From Ursus arctos (Eukaryota; Chordata; Mammalia; Carnivora; Ursidae), in NCBI RefSeq assembly GCF_023065955.2, contig NW_026623050.1, positions 19,674,501 to 19,738,500 of the forward strand: 64,000 nucleotides of DNA, in the 5' to 3' direction. The translations under genes were made by a program, and so were the position numbers. The notes below the pieces were generated by a model. It was given only the letters and a program-made list of their open reading frames with translations, did not search any database and was not told the origin of the DNA. This document shows positions 45,861 through 59,089 of the stretch, piece after piece; the first letter of the stretch is position 1, and every line of letters starts with the position of its first letter.

Positions 45861-48800
45861 GTCTTTCCACAACACCCAAGAATGTTTAGGAAGCAAAGCT
45901 CTTGTCAAACTCTTGTCAAATCTTTTGGATCAGTGCTCAACACACCTATCATTTTGGGAACTGTAGCAAAAGGAAGAGAAGCCCAAAGAGGTTTTTGTTT
46001 TGTTTTTATTCTCCTTGAAATAAAGAGATTATTGTAAAAGCAATTAAAAAATGATGTAAGAAAATCTGAGTAAAGGCTGTCAGGCTTGAATCTACGAAAA
46101 CAAAGATGGAATAAAATTGTGGTGATCACAGAAAGGATAAGACCCTACCAGGTATTTTTCACTTACAGTCAGAGAAAGATAAAAAGTCACGTTTTGTGAA
46201 TCCAGAAATTAACTGAATATAATATATAGTAAATAAAAACATCACAGATCTTTTTTTAAAACAAGCTTACTACTATTCCTATGGTAGGGGGGAAAAGCAG
46301 GGATCAATTTGTGTGATTTGTATTTTAGGAAAGTTCTAGCCTGTTTAAGTTGCTGAAGACAATGCAATGAAAAAGACTAGGAGGAAGGTACACATGTTCA
46401 AGGCTAAGAACACAGGCTGGGAAAGAACAAACAGCAGGTGAGATTTGCCCCCAATAAATTCAAGATAGTCTTCTGTGAGAAAGGAAAACCTCAAGAGGAG
46501 ACTTCAGAAAGAGATGGGAGAAATTACAACCCGTGGTTGGTTTGTGGTATTGGACTGGGGAGAAGGAGGAGGAAGACAGGTAGTTTCAGCAGGAAAATGA
46601 AGATCATCTGGTGCAGGAAGACTAGTTTCAGAGGAAAAGAGGGACCAATACTTCCTTTAGAAAAAAACTGGTCAATGAGTTTTTTGACAAGGGAACTTTC
46701 TGAGAGCAATGGAAATGTTTTCCTTAGTATCATAAATGTTGTGGTGGCTATATAACCGTATAGATGGCGAATTTATAAAACTGTCCACTTAGAGAATTTT
46801 AATATATGGAAATTCTACCTCTAGAAAGCAGACTGTGAAATCAAATAGGAATGAAAGTGGATGGAAAGCACTCAGAGGAAAATCCTGAACGCATGAGAAA
46901 AACAGATCATTGCCTCTGTGTTGCAAGATTCATAAGGACAATATCCAGGGTAGAATCGAGAAACAGAAGACGAGGTAGCACAGGGGGAATGAGAAGAGAA
47001 GATTTATAGAAAACCTTGAAGGACTAAAATCAGCACAAAGGGGGGAAATAGGCAGAGTGATTTTTCTCTTTTCTACCAAAAAGGCCTGTTGTCCTAATAC
47101 ATGGGCTGTGCTACACATCGCCAGCAAACACAGCAGGCCATTTGGGGGCACTTCACACCACAGCCCACAGAAAGATGATGGTGCAGCCTAATTTTTCACA
47201 CGCTGTCGATTTTCAGCGAAAAAACAACAAATAAAGGATAGCGAGATTAGAAGGTTATTATTTGTCTAATTCTTCAAAAAAAAATAAACATGATTTGAAG
47301 CTATAATATATTCCTACCTAGTACAAGCAATATTATAGTTGCAGCAGGGGGAGAGTTCAAAAAAGAAAAGACAGAAGTCACCAGGTGGAAATCCAAATAT
47401 TACAAATATTTATATCAATTCAAAGAAATGGAACATATTTACTCAAAAACAAATAATTCTGAGAATATGAGAATAAGCATGGGCAGGGGGAAAAATAGAG
47501 GAGAAAAATACTATATTTCTAAACATGCAATGGCAATGAATCTTTTTTGTTGTTGTTGTTCCCTAAAAGTTGAGAATTTTTACAGAGAGGTTTGGATACA
47601 TACAGAACAAATTTCCCTGCCTGGAGAAAAATTCAAACCAGGAAGTATAAAAAGCTAAGAAAAACTAAATTAATGGAGAAAACCCAGAGGCTTTAAGGAA
47701 CTAAATAGATATTATAAAACTCCACCCATTTAACAGATTACACACACAGAATTTAAAAAGTGGGAAATTAGAGAAGACAGAACAATCTTAATGAACAGAG
47801 TCATGGCAAGTGAAGGAATGTAACTGGACAAAACTACATGCTGTACTTAGCAAAACTTTACAGTGACAAAGAGTGGTAGGTGCTATGAAGGAATAGAAAA
47901 TAGCTGATTGAGCTTTAGGGGAAAAAATCATAGAACACAAAGGAGGGAAATGTAAAGAACGTATTTAAAAGTTATCGATCTAATAGATGATTTTCTATTG
48001 AGGATTTTGCAAAATTACCTTTACCTAAAAGGCTGTGGATGCTTTGATATGACAACACCCTTACGTATTCCTAAGTGGGATATGGAAACAACCAAACCAA
48101 CCAACCAAAGTGAGAGTAAATAGGTTGCTCCATTAGTCCCTTGAAGTCCACTGAAATTCACGGAAATTTCAAAATCATTTCTTAGGAAACATTTAGCAAA
48201 ACTGAACACGGTATAAATATGCATAATAAATGGGATATCCAGGTGCAGCCAATCCAGTCATGGCTTGTGCAGTGAATGTTTCTGAAGAAATAATGGAAAG
48301 ATGTAAACTCTGTTAGAGAGATTGGCCAAGAAATGTATGGGTAAAACTCAAAACCATAAAAAACAGGTGAAAAGTAAATACAACTGAATTGAAGAAACAA
48401 AACCAGTGGAGGAGCCAAAAAACATTATTTATCGTCCTATGTGGCAGGAAAGAAATGGAAATAAGTATTAAGGGAAATATATTCGTGGGATATTTACTAG
48501 CTGACAGACAATGACAATATGGTCCTGGTAAACATTTATTCTTCTCTACCAGTTGTTGACAATAGGGTCCCTACTAACCCTATGAAAAAACAAGGTCCAC
48601 CTGACCAGAGGTCCTTGTGTATCTATAAGTAGAGAAAGGCAAGCGAGCAAAATCAGTACAGAGGAAGTCAATGTTTCTGCATGGGGAAAAAAAAAAAAAA
48701 AGCAGGGGATGCTATCACTTGCAGATCTTGCTCCAGATCCAGATTCTACTTACCAGTTTTGAAAGACGAGAACAATTTTTCACACAAAAGGAAACATCTT

Positions 48801-48890
48801 AAGAACAGTGTAACATACAAAAGTGAAAAAGATGACATGGTTGAGGATACAGCCTGAGGATTTAGGGAGACAGCAAAGATTATACAAAGA
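45861..48890. other. No gene supported; A-rich plus strand
   Basis: Short frames (up to 105 codons at 46,438-46,755) have no family resemblance. The A-rich plus strand hints at deeply decayed LINE sequence in places, not strong enough to call. Confidence 0.35.
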
Positions 48891-51620
48891 AACCCTGAGG
48901 AGTGACATCACCGAGATGGTAACGCCAGTCATCCCTGATATCATTTCTCCTCGTAAGAGGAACAACTAGCTACTACTCATGAGCAAGACCCCATTACAGA
49001 ACCCTAGGATATGGGGGTGATGCTGAAGCACCCCTGCACCTCAAAGACCAAAACAGACTGCATTAGAAGGGTAATTGCAGCTGACACGCACTGACTGCAT
49101 TGTCCCTCACCCACGCCACTGCGGGGAGGTCTCCCCTGAGCCTCTGATTCCTCCAGTGGGGAAAGAGAACCTAGGAGAAACAACCAGCTCCTCCCCCCCC
49201 AGCACTGTGGGTCACTTTGAAGTAACCCCCACTTGGATTGCACCCCACAGGAACTTCAGAGGAATCTGCAGGGCCCAGCCACTCGGAATCTGTGACAGAG
49301 AATGGAGGAGGGGGGCCTGCAACAACCAGCACATGGATCTTGGCAGACTGAGTTCACACCTGCAGTGCCCAAGTAGAAATCCCAACTAGCAGTTTTGCTC
49401 ATCTGCAGAACCAAGTTGGGGGTGGACTCTAACCAGGGAACTTGGCAGGTTGCAGACCTGCCTGATTTGGATCCCCTGATGAAGAATTTTGCTGGCCCTA
49501 GAGCCTGGCTAGCCCATACCCAGCTGAGGAGTTGAGCCACAGCCCCATCTGCTGTGGAGAGTGTCTCCTGGTCATATCTGACTAGTGGGCTGGCAAGAAC
49601 TCCTCGAAGCTGTGCAGCCCAGCAGTACTCAGTGAAGCAGGTGAGCGGAGCTGATCACTCCCACAGCAAAGCCAGTACAAGGCATGGAGGGCCCCTATGC
49701 TAAACACACACAGGGGGATTAATTCATAGCCAAGGATAAAGGTAGCTCCCAAACCCTCCCAACTGGAAAGCCTGTTGGGGAAGTTGAGAGTTACCTATAA
49801 TGGCCCCTCCCCTTGGCACTTAGGCAAGGGATTGAGACACAGCCCTATGCACTGTGGTTCCTGCACCCATCTGACCAGGAGAGCTGGCAAGAACGCCTGG
49901 AAGCCATGCAGCCCACTGGCATGTGAGCCAAGAGAAGGGCAGGCAGAGATGATAGTTTGCAGAACAAAGCCAGAGACCTGTTTGGCCAGAGAACTTGGGG
50001 TGTGGGTCAGTTGAAATAAGACAACAAAGCTTTACTGACTTTAGAGCTGCTTCTCCCACTGTGCCCAGGCAGAGAAGCTAATTCAAAGCCCCACTTACTG
50101 CTGAATACAGCCTCCGGTTTGCCCAACCAGAGGACCCAACCAGATCACATGGAAAGCTACACAACCCATCTAACAGCCCTTCTTACAATGACAAGGAAAC
50201 AGAGAACACAACCCGTGATTTTCCCCATCTGCAGAGCGAAACTGATGGCCTCACTCAACCAATGAATTCAAGGCACGGATTTGCCTGATTTGGGTTTCCA
50301 AACAACAATCTGTACAGGGTTGTGTCCTGCTGCCCTACCAGGGCAGGTAAGCTAATTCATAGGCCCATCTGCTACTGAATACTTAGTCCTGACCAACTAG
50401 AGAATCCAGGCAGTTGTGAAGTCAATCTATAGCCTCACTTGGGTAGGGAATCAAGCCAGTAGTTATATTCAGCTCTTCTCAACCAGTAGGAAAAGCACGT
50501 ATCCCCGACCTCAGGGCTTGAACAGTTACATCACTCCCAAATAGACCAAAATAGTAGGCAACACTTGCCCAAGACCATTACCAGAAGACATAGCCAGAAA
50601 CCCAAACTGAGCTGATTGGTGAAGATCTTTCTCTGCCAAAGGAAACCTGTGAAGTCTGAGGAGGAAATTATATAACCTAAGTGTGCAGATACCAACATAA
50701 GGAATCAAGAAACACAGAAAAGCAAGAAAATATGACATTACCAAAGAAAACTAATAAAGCTCCAGTAACTGACCCTGAAGACATGTGCTGTCAGACAAAG
50801 AATTCAGAATAATTGTCTTGAGGAAGTTTAGTGAAATACAAGAAAACACAGACAACTAAACAAAATTAGGAAAAGTTCAACAAGGAAATAGCAACCGTCA
50901 AAAAAATACATGTATACATAAATATATAAATGAATAAATAAATCCTAGAGAAGTATAATAACTGAAGAATTCAAAGGAGAGTGTGAAAAGTAGACAAGAA
51001 AAATCTCAAATAAACAATGTAACCTTATACCTAAAGGAACTAGAAAAAGAAACAAAGCCCAAAGCAAGTAGAAGGAAGCAAGTAATAAAAATTAGAGGAG
51101 AAATAAATGAAATAGACAATAGACAACAGAACAGATCAACGAAGCCGGGAGTAGCTGTTAATTTGAAAAAATTGACAAAATTGATAAACCTTTAAGACAT
51201 ATTCATCAAAATGGGAGATAGAAGGACTCAGGTAAAATGGAAATGAAAGGATAAATAACAACAGACACCACAGAAACACAAAAGAATGTAAGAGAATACT
51301 ATGAAAAATTAAATGCCAACAAATTGGACAACCTAGAAGAAATGGATAACTCCTAGAAATATATAATCTCCCAAGACTGAATCAGGAAGAAATAGAACAT
51401 TTGTACAGACAAATTACTAGCAATGAAATCAATAATTGAAAATTTTCCAAAAATCAAAAGTCCAGGACCAGATGGCTTCACAGGTGAATGCTGTCAAACA
51501 TTTAAAGAAGAGTTAATACTTACTCTTTCCAAAATACTCCAAAAAACAGAAGAGAAAGGAAAGCTTCCAAATTCATTGTATGAGGCCAGCATTACCCTGA
51601 TACGAAAACCAGATAAAGAC

Positions 51621-51626
51621 TACAAA

Positions 51627-51658
<32 letters not shown>

Positions 51659-51676
51659 AAGAAAAAAAGAAAACCA
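51621..51676. repeat. A-rich simple repeat inside L1 ORF2
   Basis: An A run followed by (A)nG units replaces a short stretch after the 'RKPDKD' codons. It is an expansion inside an old L1 copy, and gives the Lys-rich run in the frame there. Confidence 0.85.
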
Positions 51677-53917
51677 AACCACAGGCCAATATCTGATGTA
51701 CGTAGATGCAAAAGTCCTCAACAAAACAATAAACCAAATCCAACAATACATTAAAAAAAAAAAAATCATTCACCATGATCAGGTGGGATTTGTTTCTAAG
51801 ATGTAAGAGTGGTTCGATATTTGCAAATCAGTCAATGTGATACATAACATCAACAAGAGAAAGAATAAAAACCACATGATTTTTTCAATAGATGTAGAAA
51901 AAGCATTTGACAAAGTACAATATCCATTCGTGATAAAAATCCTCAACAAAGTAGGTTTAAAGAGAACATGCCTCAACATAATAAAGGTTATATTTGAAAA
52001 ACCCACATCCTAAATGTGGAAAAACAGAGATTTTCTTTACTGTCAGGAACAGGACAGGGATATCTACCCTCACCACTTTTACTTAACGTAGTACTGGAGT
52101 TCCTAGCCACAGCAATCCGACAAAAAGATTAAAAGGCATCAAATCAGCAAGGAAGAAGCCAAACTTTCACTACTGCCAGATGACATGATACTATATGTAG
52201 AAAACCCTAAAGACTCCACACACACACAAAAAAAACCCCCTGCTAGAATGCATAAACAAATTCAGTAAAGCCACAGGTTACAAAATCAATGTACAGAAAT
52301 TTGTTGCATTTCTATACACTATTACTGAAGCGGCAGAAAGAAAGATTAAGAAAACAATCCCATTTACACCAAAAACAGTAAGATACCTAGGAATAAGTCT
52401 AACCAAAGAGGTAAAGACCTCTACTGTGAAAACTGTAAAATATTAGTAAAAGTAGTTAAAGATGACACAAAGAAATGGGAAAACATTTCATGCTCGTGGA
52501 TTGGAAGAACAAATATTGTGAAAATGTCTATAATACCCAAAGCAATTTACACGTGTAATGCAATCCTTATCCAAATACCAACAGTATTTTTCACAGAACT
52601 AGAACAAACAATCCTAATATTTATATGGAACCACAAAAGACCCCAAATAGCCAAAGCAAACCTTGAAGGAGGAAACCAAAGCTGGAGGCATCACAATTCT
52701 GGACTTCAAGTTATATTACAAAGCTGTAGTAATCAAAACAGTGTGGTACTGGCACAAAAATAGACACATAGATCAATGGAACAGAATAGAAAACTCAGAA
52801 ATGAACCCACAACTATATAGCCAATTAATCTTCAACAAAGCAGGAAAGAATATCCAATGGGGGAAAAAAAAACAGTCTCTTCAACAAATGGTGTTGGGAA
52901 AAGTGGACAGCCACATGCAAAAGAATGAAACTGGATGACTTTCTTACACCATACATAAAAATAAACTCAAAATTGGTTAAAGACCTAAATGTGAAACTTG
53001 AAACCATAAAAATCCTAGAGGAGTACACAGGCAGTAACTTCTTTGACATCAGCCATAGCAACAATTTTCTAGATATGTCTCCTGAGGCAAGGGAAGCAGA
53101 AGCAAAAATAAACTATTGGGACAACATCAAAATAAAAAAGTTTCTGCACAGCGAAGGAAAGAATCAACAAAACCAAAAGGCAACCTATGTTTTTAACCTG
53201 TCTGATAAAGGGTTAGTATACAAAATATAAAAAGAACTTACAAAACTCAACGCCCCCAAAACAAATAATCCAAATAAAAAATGGTTGGAGGACCTAAATA
53301 GACATTTTCCCAAAAAAGACATACAGATGGCTAACAGGAAAGTGAAAAAATGCTCAATATTACTGATCATCAGGGAAATTCAAATCAAAATTATAATGAG
53401 ATATCACCTCACACCTGTCAGAATGGCTAAAATGAACAACACAAGGAACAGCAGATGTTGGCGAGGATGTGGAATAAGGGGAACCCTCTTGCACTGCTGG
53501 TGGGAGTGCAAACTAGTGTAGCCAGTGTGGAAAACAGTATGGAGTTTTCTCAGAAAGTTAAAAACAGAACTACTTTATAGTCCAGCAATCACACTATTGG
53601 GTATTTACCCAAAGAATACAAAAATACAAATTGCATCCTGATATTTATAGCAACATTACCTATAATAGCCAAATTATGGAAAAAGCCCAAGTGTCCATCA
53701 TCTGATGAATGGATAAAGAAGATGTGGTATACATATGCAATGAATTACTATTCAACCATAGGAAAGAATGGAATCTTGCCATTTACAACAACATGGATGG
53801 AGCTAGAGAGTATTATACTAAGGGAAATAAGTCAGTAGGAGAAAGACGAATACCAGATGATTTCACTCATATGTATAATTAAAGAAACTAAACAAATGAG
53901 AAAAGGGACCAAAAAAA

Positions 53918-53942
53918 AAAGAGAGAGAGAGAGAGAGAGAAA
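53918..53942. repeat. (GA)n microsatellite in L1 3' UTR
   Basis: About 12 GA units follow an A run in the early 3' UTR of an old L1. Confidence 0.9.
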
Positions 53943-55511
53943 CCATGAAACAGACTCAACTATAGAGAACAAATCGATGGTGTCCAAAAGGGAAGTCGGT
54001 GGGGGGATAGGTGAAATAGCTAATGGGGATTAAGGAGTGCACTTGTGATGAGCACCAGGTGTTGAATGGAAGTGTTGAATCACTATATTCTACACCAGAA
54101 GCTAATATTACACTGTATGTTAACTGAAATTTAAATTTAAAAAAATAGGAATACACTACACGAAGGAGTTGAAAGTTCTCTACCCTGTAAACTGCATGAC
54201 ATTGATGAAAGAAATCAAAGATGACATATGTAAATGGAAAGGTATCTGTCTTCATTTCAGTGGAAGAATATTGTTAAAATGTCTATACCACCAAAAGCCA
54301 TCTGTAGAATCAATGTGATCCCTATAAAGGTTTCAGTGGTGTTTTTTATGGAAGAAAAAACACTTGTAAAATTTATATGGAACAACGAAAGACCTCAAAT
54401 AGTCAAAGAATTCTTAAGAAAAAAAAGGATAAAACGTAGGAGGCATCACACTTCCTGATTTTGAGCTACTATAAAGCTATAATAATCAAAACAGTATGGT
54501 ACTGGTTAAAAAAAAAAAAAAAACAGATGGACAAATGGAACAGAATCAAGAGCCCAGAAATAAATACAAGCATATATGGTCAGCTAATATTTGACAAGGG
54601 AGTAAAAAATACACAACGGAGAAAAGACAGTCTTCAAAAATGGTGCTGGTATCATTGGCTATTTCATGTAGAAGAACAAACAGACTCGTATCTTACACTG
54701 CTCACAGAAATTAACTGAAAATGCATTGAAGACTTAAATATAAGACCTGAAACCATTGAAGTCCTAGAAGAAAACATAGGAATAAAGTACTTGACATGGG
54801 TTTTAGTAATTTTTTTTCTATATTACCCTAAAGCACAAGCAAAAAAATCAGAAATAAACAAGTGGGACTACATCAAACCGGAAAGCTTCTATACAGCAAA
54901 AGAAATAATCAACAAAGTGAAAAGACAACCTATGGAATGGGAAAAAATGTTTGCAAATGATATATCTGATAAGGGGTTAATATCCAAAATATATAAAGAA
55001 CTCCTACAACTTAATAGCAAAAGAACAAATAACCCACTTGAAAACTGGACAGATACCTGAATAGACATTTTTCCAAAGAAGATACATAAAAAGCCACAAG
55101 GTCCATGAAAAGATGCTCAACATTGCTAGTCATTAGGAAAATGCAAATTAAAACTACAATAAGGTGTTACCTCACACCTTTGGAATGCCAATTATCAAAA
55201 AGACAAAGATAACAAATGATGGAATGATTGTAGAGAAAAGGGAACTTTCCTGCACTGTTGATGGGATTGTAAATTAGTACAGCCACTGTGAAAAACAGTA
55301 TGAAGGATCCTCAAGAAATTAAAAATAGAAATAGCATATGATCAGCAATTCTACTTCTGGGAATATATTCAAAGCGAACAAAAACACAAAAAGCAAACAA
55401 AGTTCTAACAAGAAGATCTGCACCGTCACGTTCATAGCAACATTATTTCCAATAGCCAAGGCATGGAAACAGCTTAAGTGTCCATTAATGGATGAAGAAG
55501 TTGTGATACAC

Positions 55512-55531
55512 ACTCACACGCACACACGTGA
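55512..55531. repeat. Short CA-rich tract at the L1 microsatellite site
   Basis: 'acactcacacgcacacacg' lies between 'gatgaagaagttgtgat' and 'gaatatagttcag', the same ORF2 position as the arrays at 4,478 and 57,186. Confidence 0.85.
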
Positions 55532-55854
55532 ATATAGTTCAGACATAAAAAATGAGGAAATCTACCATTTGCAACATAGTCAGACCCTGAAGGCCTTATA
55601 CTAAGTCAATAAAGTCACACTGAGAAAGACAAATGCTGTATGACATCGTTTATATGTGGAGTCCAAAAAAACAAAAACAAAAACCAACTCATAGAAAAAG
55701 AGATCAGACTTGGAATCACCAGAGGCTGTTGGTGGAGAGAGGGAAAACTGGCAAAGGTGATTAAAGGTACAAACTTCCAGTTATAAGATAAGTAAGTACT
55801 AGGGATGTCATGTACCACATGTTAACTATAGTGAATGTTTCTGACAAGAAAAAA

Positions 55855-56225
55855 ATTTGGCAAGAAAACATGTTCTAAGATTTGTATGAATAATGCCTAG
55901 GATAGATGATATTTTTTAGGATAGACGATTTGTATACAAAGGTAAATCTGTTCTATTTTTAAAAATGCACTTTCCTCTACTACCCAAATTTAATAGTGAA
56001 ATTATGTGAATATGCTTTCCTAAAAAAACACTGTTATTCTTAGACTGAAATATGCATTGTTGTTCAAGGAAACATGCTATCTAGCATATTAGCAGTAACA
56101 TCGAAAATTATGAGTAATTACGAGTACACTTCCGTGACATTAGATGTTTTATGTCTATTATTACTATTTAGATATAGAAATCAATTTTAAGATGTCCTTA
56201 AAAAAAAACCCTCCAAATTAGAATT
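55855..56225. other. Unassigned ~370-bp block inside an L1 3' UTR
   Basis: Flanked on both sides by consecutive L1 3' UTR landmarks. It is AT-rich, with an A run (9 A) close to the right end and no recognised repeat body. It could be a small retro-insert or lineage-specific L1 3' UTR sequence. Confidence 0.45.
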
Positions 56226-56429
56226 ATATGGAAAAGTTAAAAGAGTAAATCCTAAGAGTTCTCATCACAAGTAGAAAAGTTTTTTTATTTTTATTTGATT
56301 TATGTGACAATGGTTGTCAGCTGAACATATTGTGGTAATCATTTGACAAGACATGTAAATCAAATCATGCTGTCCATCTTAAATGTATACAGTGATATAT
56401 TGCTTCTCAATAAAACTGGGAAAAACAAT

Positions 56430-57665
56430 CTCACAAGAGGTTTTCACCACTCCTAAAGTAGATCTTGATGTCTTTGACACTGGCCATAGAAACATTTTTC
56501 TACTTATGTCTTCTCTGGCAAAGGAGACAAAAGCCACATTAAACTATTGGGACTACACCAAAATAAAAAGCTTCTGCACAGTGAAGGAAACTGTCAACAA
56601 AACAAAACGACAACCAACTGGATGGGAGAAGATATTTGCAAATGACATACCCAATAAAGGGTTAATATCCAAAATATATGACGTACTTCTACAACTTAAC
56701 AAAAACAAATAATCCAATTACAAAATGGGCAGAGTACCCGAACAAACATTTTTCCAAAGAAGACATACAGATGGCCAATAGACACATGAAAAGACACTCA
56801 ACATCACCAGTTATCAGGGAAATACAAATCAAAACCACAATGAAGCTATCACCTCACACCCGCCGGAAAGGCTAAAAATTTAAAACGCAAGAGGTAACAA
56901 GCATTGGTGAGGATGTGGAGAAAAAGGAACCCTTCTGCACTGTTAGTAAGAATGCAACCTGGTTCAGCCACTGTGGAAAACAGTATGGAAGTTCCTCGAA
57001 AAACTAAAAATAGAATTACCATTTGATCCAGTAATTCCTCTACTGGGTATTTACTCCAAGAATATGAAAACTCTAATTCAAAAATATACATACATTCCTG
57101 TGTTTATTGCAGCATTATTTACAATAGCCAAGCTATGGAAGCAACCCAAGTGTCCATCCATAGCTGAATGGATAAAGATGATGTGGCGGGTGTGTGTGTG
57201 TGTGTGTGTGTGTATAAATATATATATACATATATGTATATACATATATATATATACATATATATGTGTGTGTGTACACACACAGTATATGTGGTATGTG
57301 TGTATATATATATATACATACGCATATATGTGTATAAATATATATATACACACACACAGAATATTACTCAGCCATAAGAATGAAATCTTGCCATTTCCAA
57401 CAACACAGATGGACCTTGATGGTACAACGCCAGTGAAATAAGTGAGAGAGAGAGAGACAAACACTTTGTGTTTCACTCATAGGTGGGATTTAAGAAACAA
57501 AACAAATGAACAAAGAAAAAAAAGCAACATATGAGAAAACAGACTCTTAAATACAGAGAACAAACTGGTGGTTGCCAGAGGGGAGGTGGGTGAAATACGT
57601 GAAAGGTATTAAAAGCACACTTATCTTAATGAGCACTGAGAAATTTACACAATTGTTTACTTATA
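56430..57665 (+). mobile_element. Third old L1 3' part in the array
   Basis: Starts within ORF2 at 'cttgatgtctttgacactgg' and continues with 'KATLNYWDYTKIKSFCTVKETVNKTK', '[16 protein letters not shown]', the ORF2 C-terminus and a partial 3' UTR ending near 57,665. It contains the long TG/TA array. Broken by several stops. Confidence 0.78.
57186..57362. repeat. Compound (TG)n(TA)n(CA)n microsatellite in L1 ORF2
   Basis: About 175 bp of alternating pyrimidine-purine dinucleotides sits between 'gatgatgtggcggg' and 'gaatattactcagcc'. It yields long Tyr/Ile/Val/Cys/His frames on both strands that are not genes. The alternating purine-pyrimidine composition is favourable for Z-DNA or cruciform forms. 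Confidence 0.95.
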
Positions 57666-57669
57666 AAAA

Positions 57670-58860
57670 TAGGTATTATATAAAAATAGATATTGATAAC
57701 AGTGTTCTTAGGAACTAAAGGAAATTTAAGAGAGAGTTCAGAGCAGATACGTCACATGGAGTATATTGCTTTGAAAATTCTAGTTAAAACAAGAACAAAG
57801 TTCTGAGTTTCGAGGACAAGGAGATAGAACACAGTAGAAGAGATGGAATACCAAAGCTCTAAGACTCTGAAGACATCAGACTTAAAGATGAATCTGTAGT
57901 CACTACAGGAAGGAAAAAAGGTACCCAATTCTTAGCAATGATAAAAAGCGTATGGGAGGTTCTAACTTTAGTTGATATTTATGATATAACAATAATTAAA
58001 ATCCCACAAATTAGAGAATTTTCAGAATTTCTCACTCTTAACATTCAAGGGAATTACATATAGGGCCTGTATAACGTTTGGGGTCATAAACGAGGCAATA
58101 GGTGAACACATGGGGTCAGGTGTCAGAACACCTAGCTTACAAAACTTTGTTTTGTTCACTGATGTACCTTTAGAGTCTAGATAAACACCCCACTCTGAAT
58201 AAGTACTTATTTAATGAATACATGAACTTACCTTTTCTAGTGACAGTGTTAGTAATAAAAGATGTTATTTTCTTTAACAACAAAAATCACCATGTTGACA
58301 AGTTAGCAATAGAAATGCCAAAGAATAGAAATATGAAAAAGTCACCAGAGAAGAAACCATGAGGGTAAGAAACATCACCCAAGAGAAGATAAAGTAACTG
58401 AAGGAAAAACATCAGCATTTTGAGAGCACTGAGTTGATTAGAATCAACAGCTGGCAATGTTTTTGAATACTTTGAGACAACAGAATTATAAGGAATGCGT
58501 ACATGTGTAGAACTGTAAAGTAATCAATCCAAGATTCAATGGATCACCTCTTGAAACACTGGATTCTCTGGAATGACCAGAGAAGTTTATCCAGCAAATG
58601 ATAAGCTGATAAGATGTTGTGGCAGGAATATAGAGGAGTAGTTTTGGAAGATAGTAGGTTGTTAGGTGATTCTGTCTTCCAGCCTTGATTCTAAGTTTCT
58701 ATTCTTAAATATGAAAACACTCTTTTTTATTAAAACAGAAATCAAAAAGATTATATGAGAAAATGGATTTGAGACCTCTCTCTGTGATGTGCTGAGTCGA
58801 TTTCTATCGAAAAGAAAGTTGATGTTTACTTGTTTTGTTGCTAAGAATTTTTAAAGAGAA
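57670..58860. other. No gene supported
   Basis: AT-rich sequence without recognised repeats or coding frames. Confidence 0.35.
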
Positions 58861-58870
58861 TGAAAGACTT

Positions 58871-59079
58871 GGGGCACCTGGGTGGCTCAGTCGTTAAGCG
58901 TCTGCCTTCGGCTCAGGGCGTGATCCCGGTGTTGTGGGATCAAGCCCCACATCAGGCTCCTCTGCTGGGAGCCTGCTTCTTCCTCTCCCACTCACCCTGC
59001 TTGTGTTCCCTCTCTCACTGGCTGTCTCTCTCTGTCAAATAAATAAATAAAATCTTTAAAAAAAAAAAAAAGAAAGAAA
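58871..59079 (+). mobile_element. SINEC-type SINE
   Basis: GGGGCACCTGGGTGGCTCAGTCGTTAAGCG head and CAAATAAATAAATAAAATCTTT tail with an A run. The short TSD gaaagact lies at 58,862-58,869 and 59,080-59,087, possibly longer with (GAAA) slippage. The head is of the 'ggctcagtcg' type while the body is of the younger type. Confidence 0.94.
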
Positions 59080-59089
59080 GAAAGACTAG

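Larger units (their letters stand above)
48895..54145 (+). mobile_element. Old L1 with 5' UTR, internal deletion and 3' end
   Basis: 48,895-50,740 is GC-richer and consists of tandem-like blocks ('ctcatctgcagaac', 'agctaattca'), typical of an old L1 5' UTR. 50,740-50,900 has the 'actgaccctgaagacatg', 'gacaaagaattcagaataattgtcttgagg' ORF1-leader landmarks. The sequence then jumps to the ORF2 linker at 50,983, so most of ORF1 and all of the endonuclease are missing. ORF2 continues with decayed RT motifs (SPGPDGF at 51,460; the FADD box reads PDD near 52,180) and a knuckle-like [18 protein letters not shown] at 53,450-53,510. Many frameshifts and stops. Confidence 0.78.
54146..56415 (+). mobile_element. 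Second old L1 3' half in the array, with an inserted block
   Basis: ORF2 resumes at an earlier coordinate (54,170 'tgatgaaagaaatcaaagatgac'), showing a new copy. It passes through '[12 protein letters not shown]', 'IYGQLIFDKGVKN' and '[23 protein letters not shown]' to the 3' UTR at about 55,850. The 3' UTR then continues at 56,226 ('agagtaaatcctaagagttctcatcac' to 'ttctcaataaaact'), so 55,850-56,225 is foreign to it. No intact frame. Confidence 0.72.

Noticed and set aside
57078..57476. Long Tyr/Ile/Cys/His frames on both strands at 57.1-57.5 kb
   Set aside because: Produced by the TG/TA/CA microsatellite inside an L1; open in several frames at once, as expected of a dinucleotide repeat.
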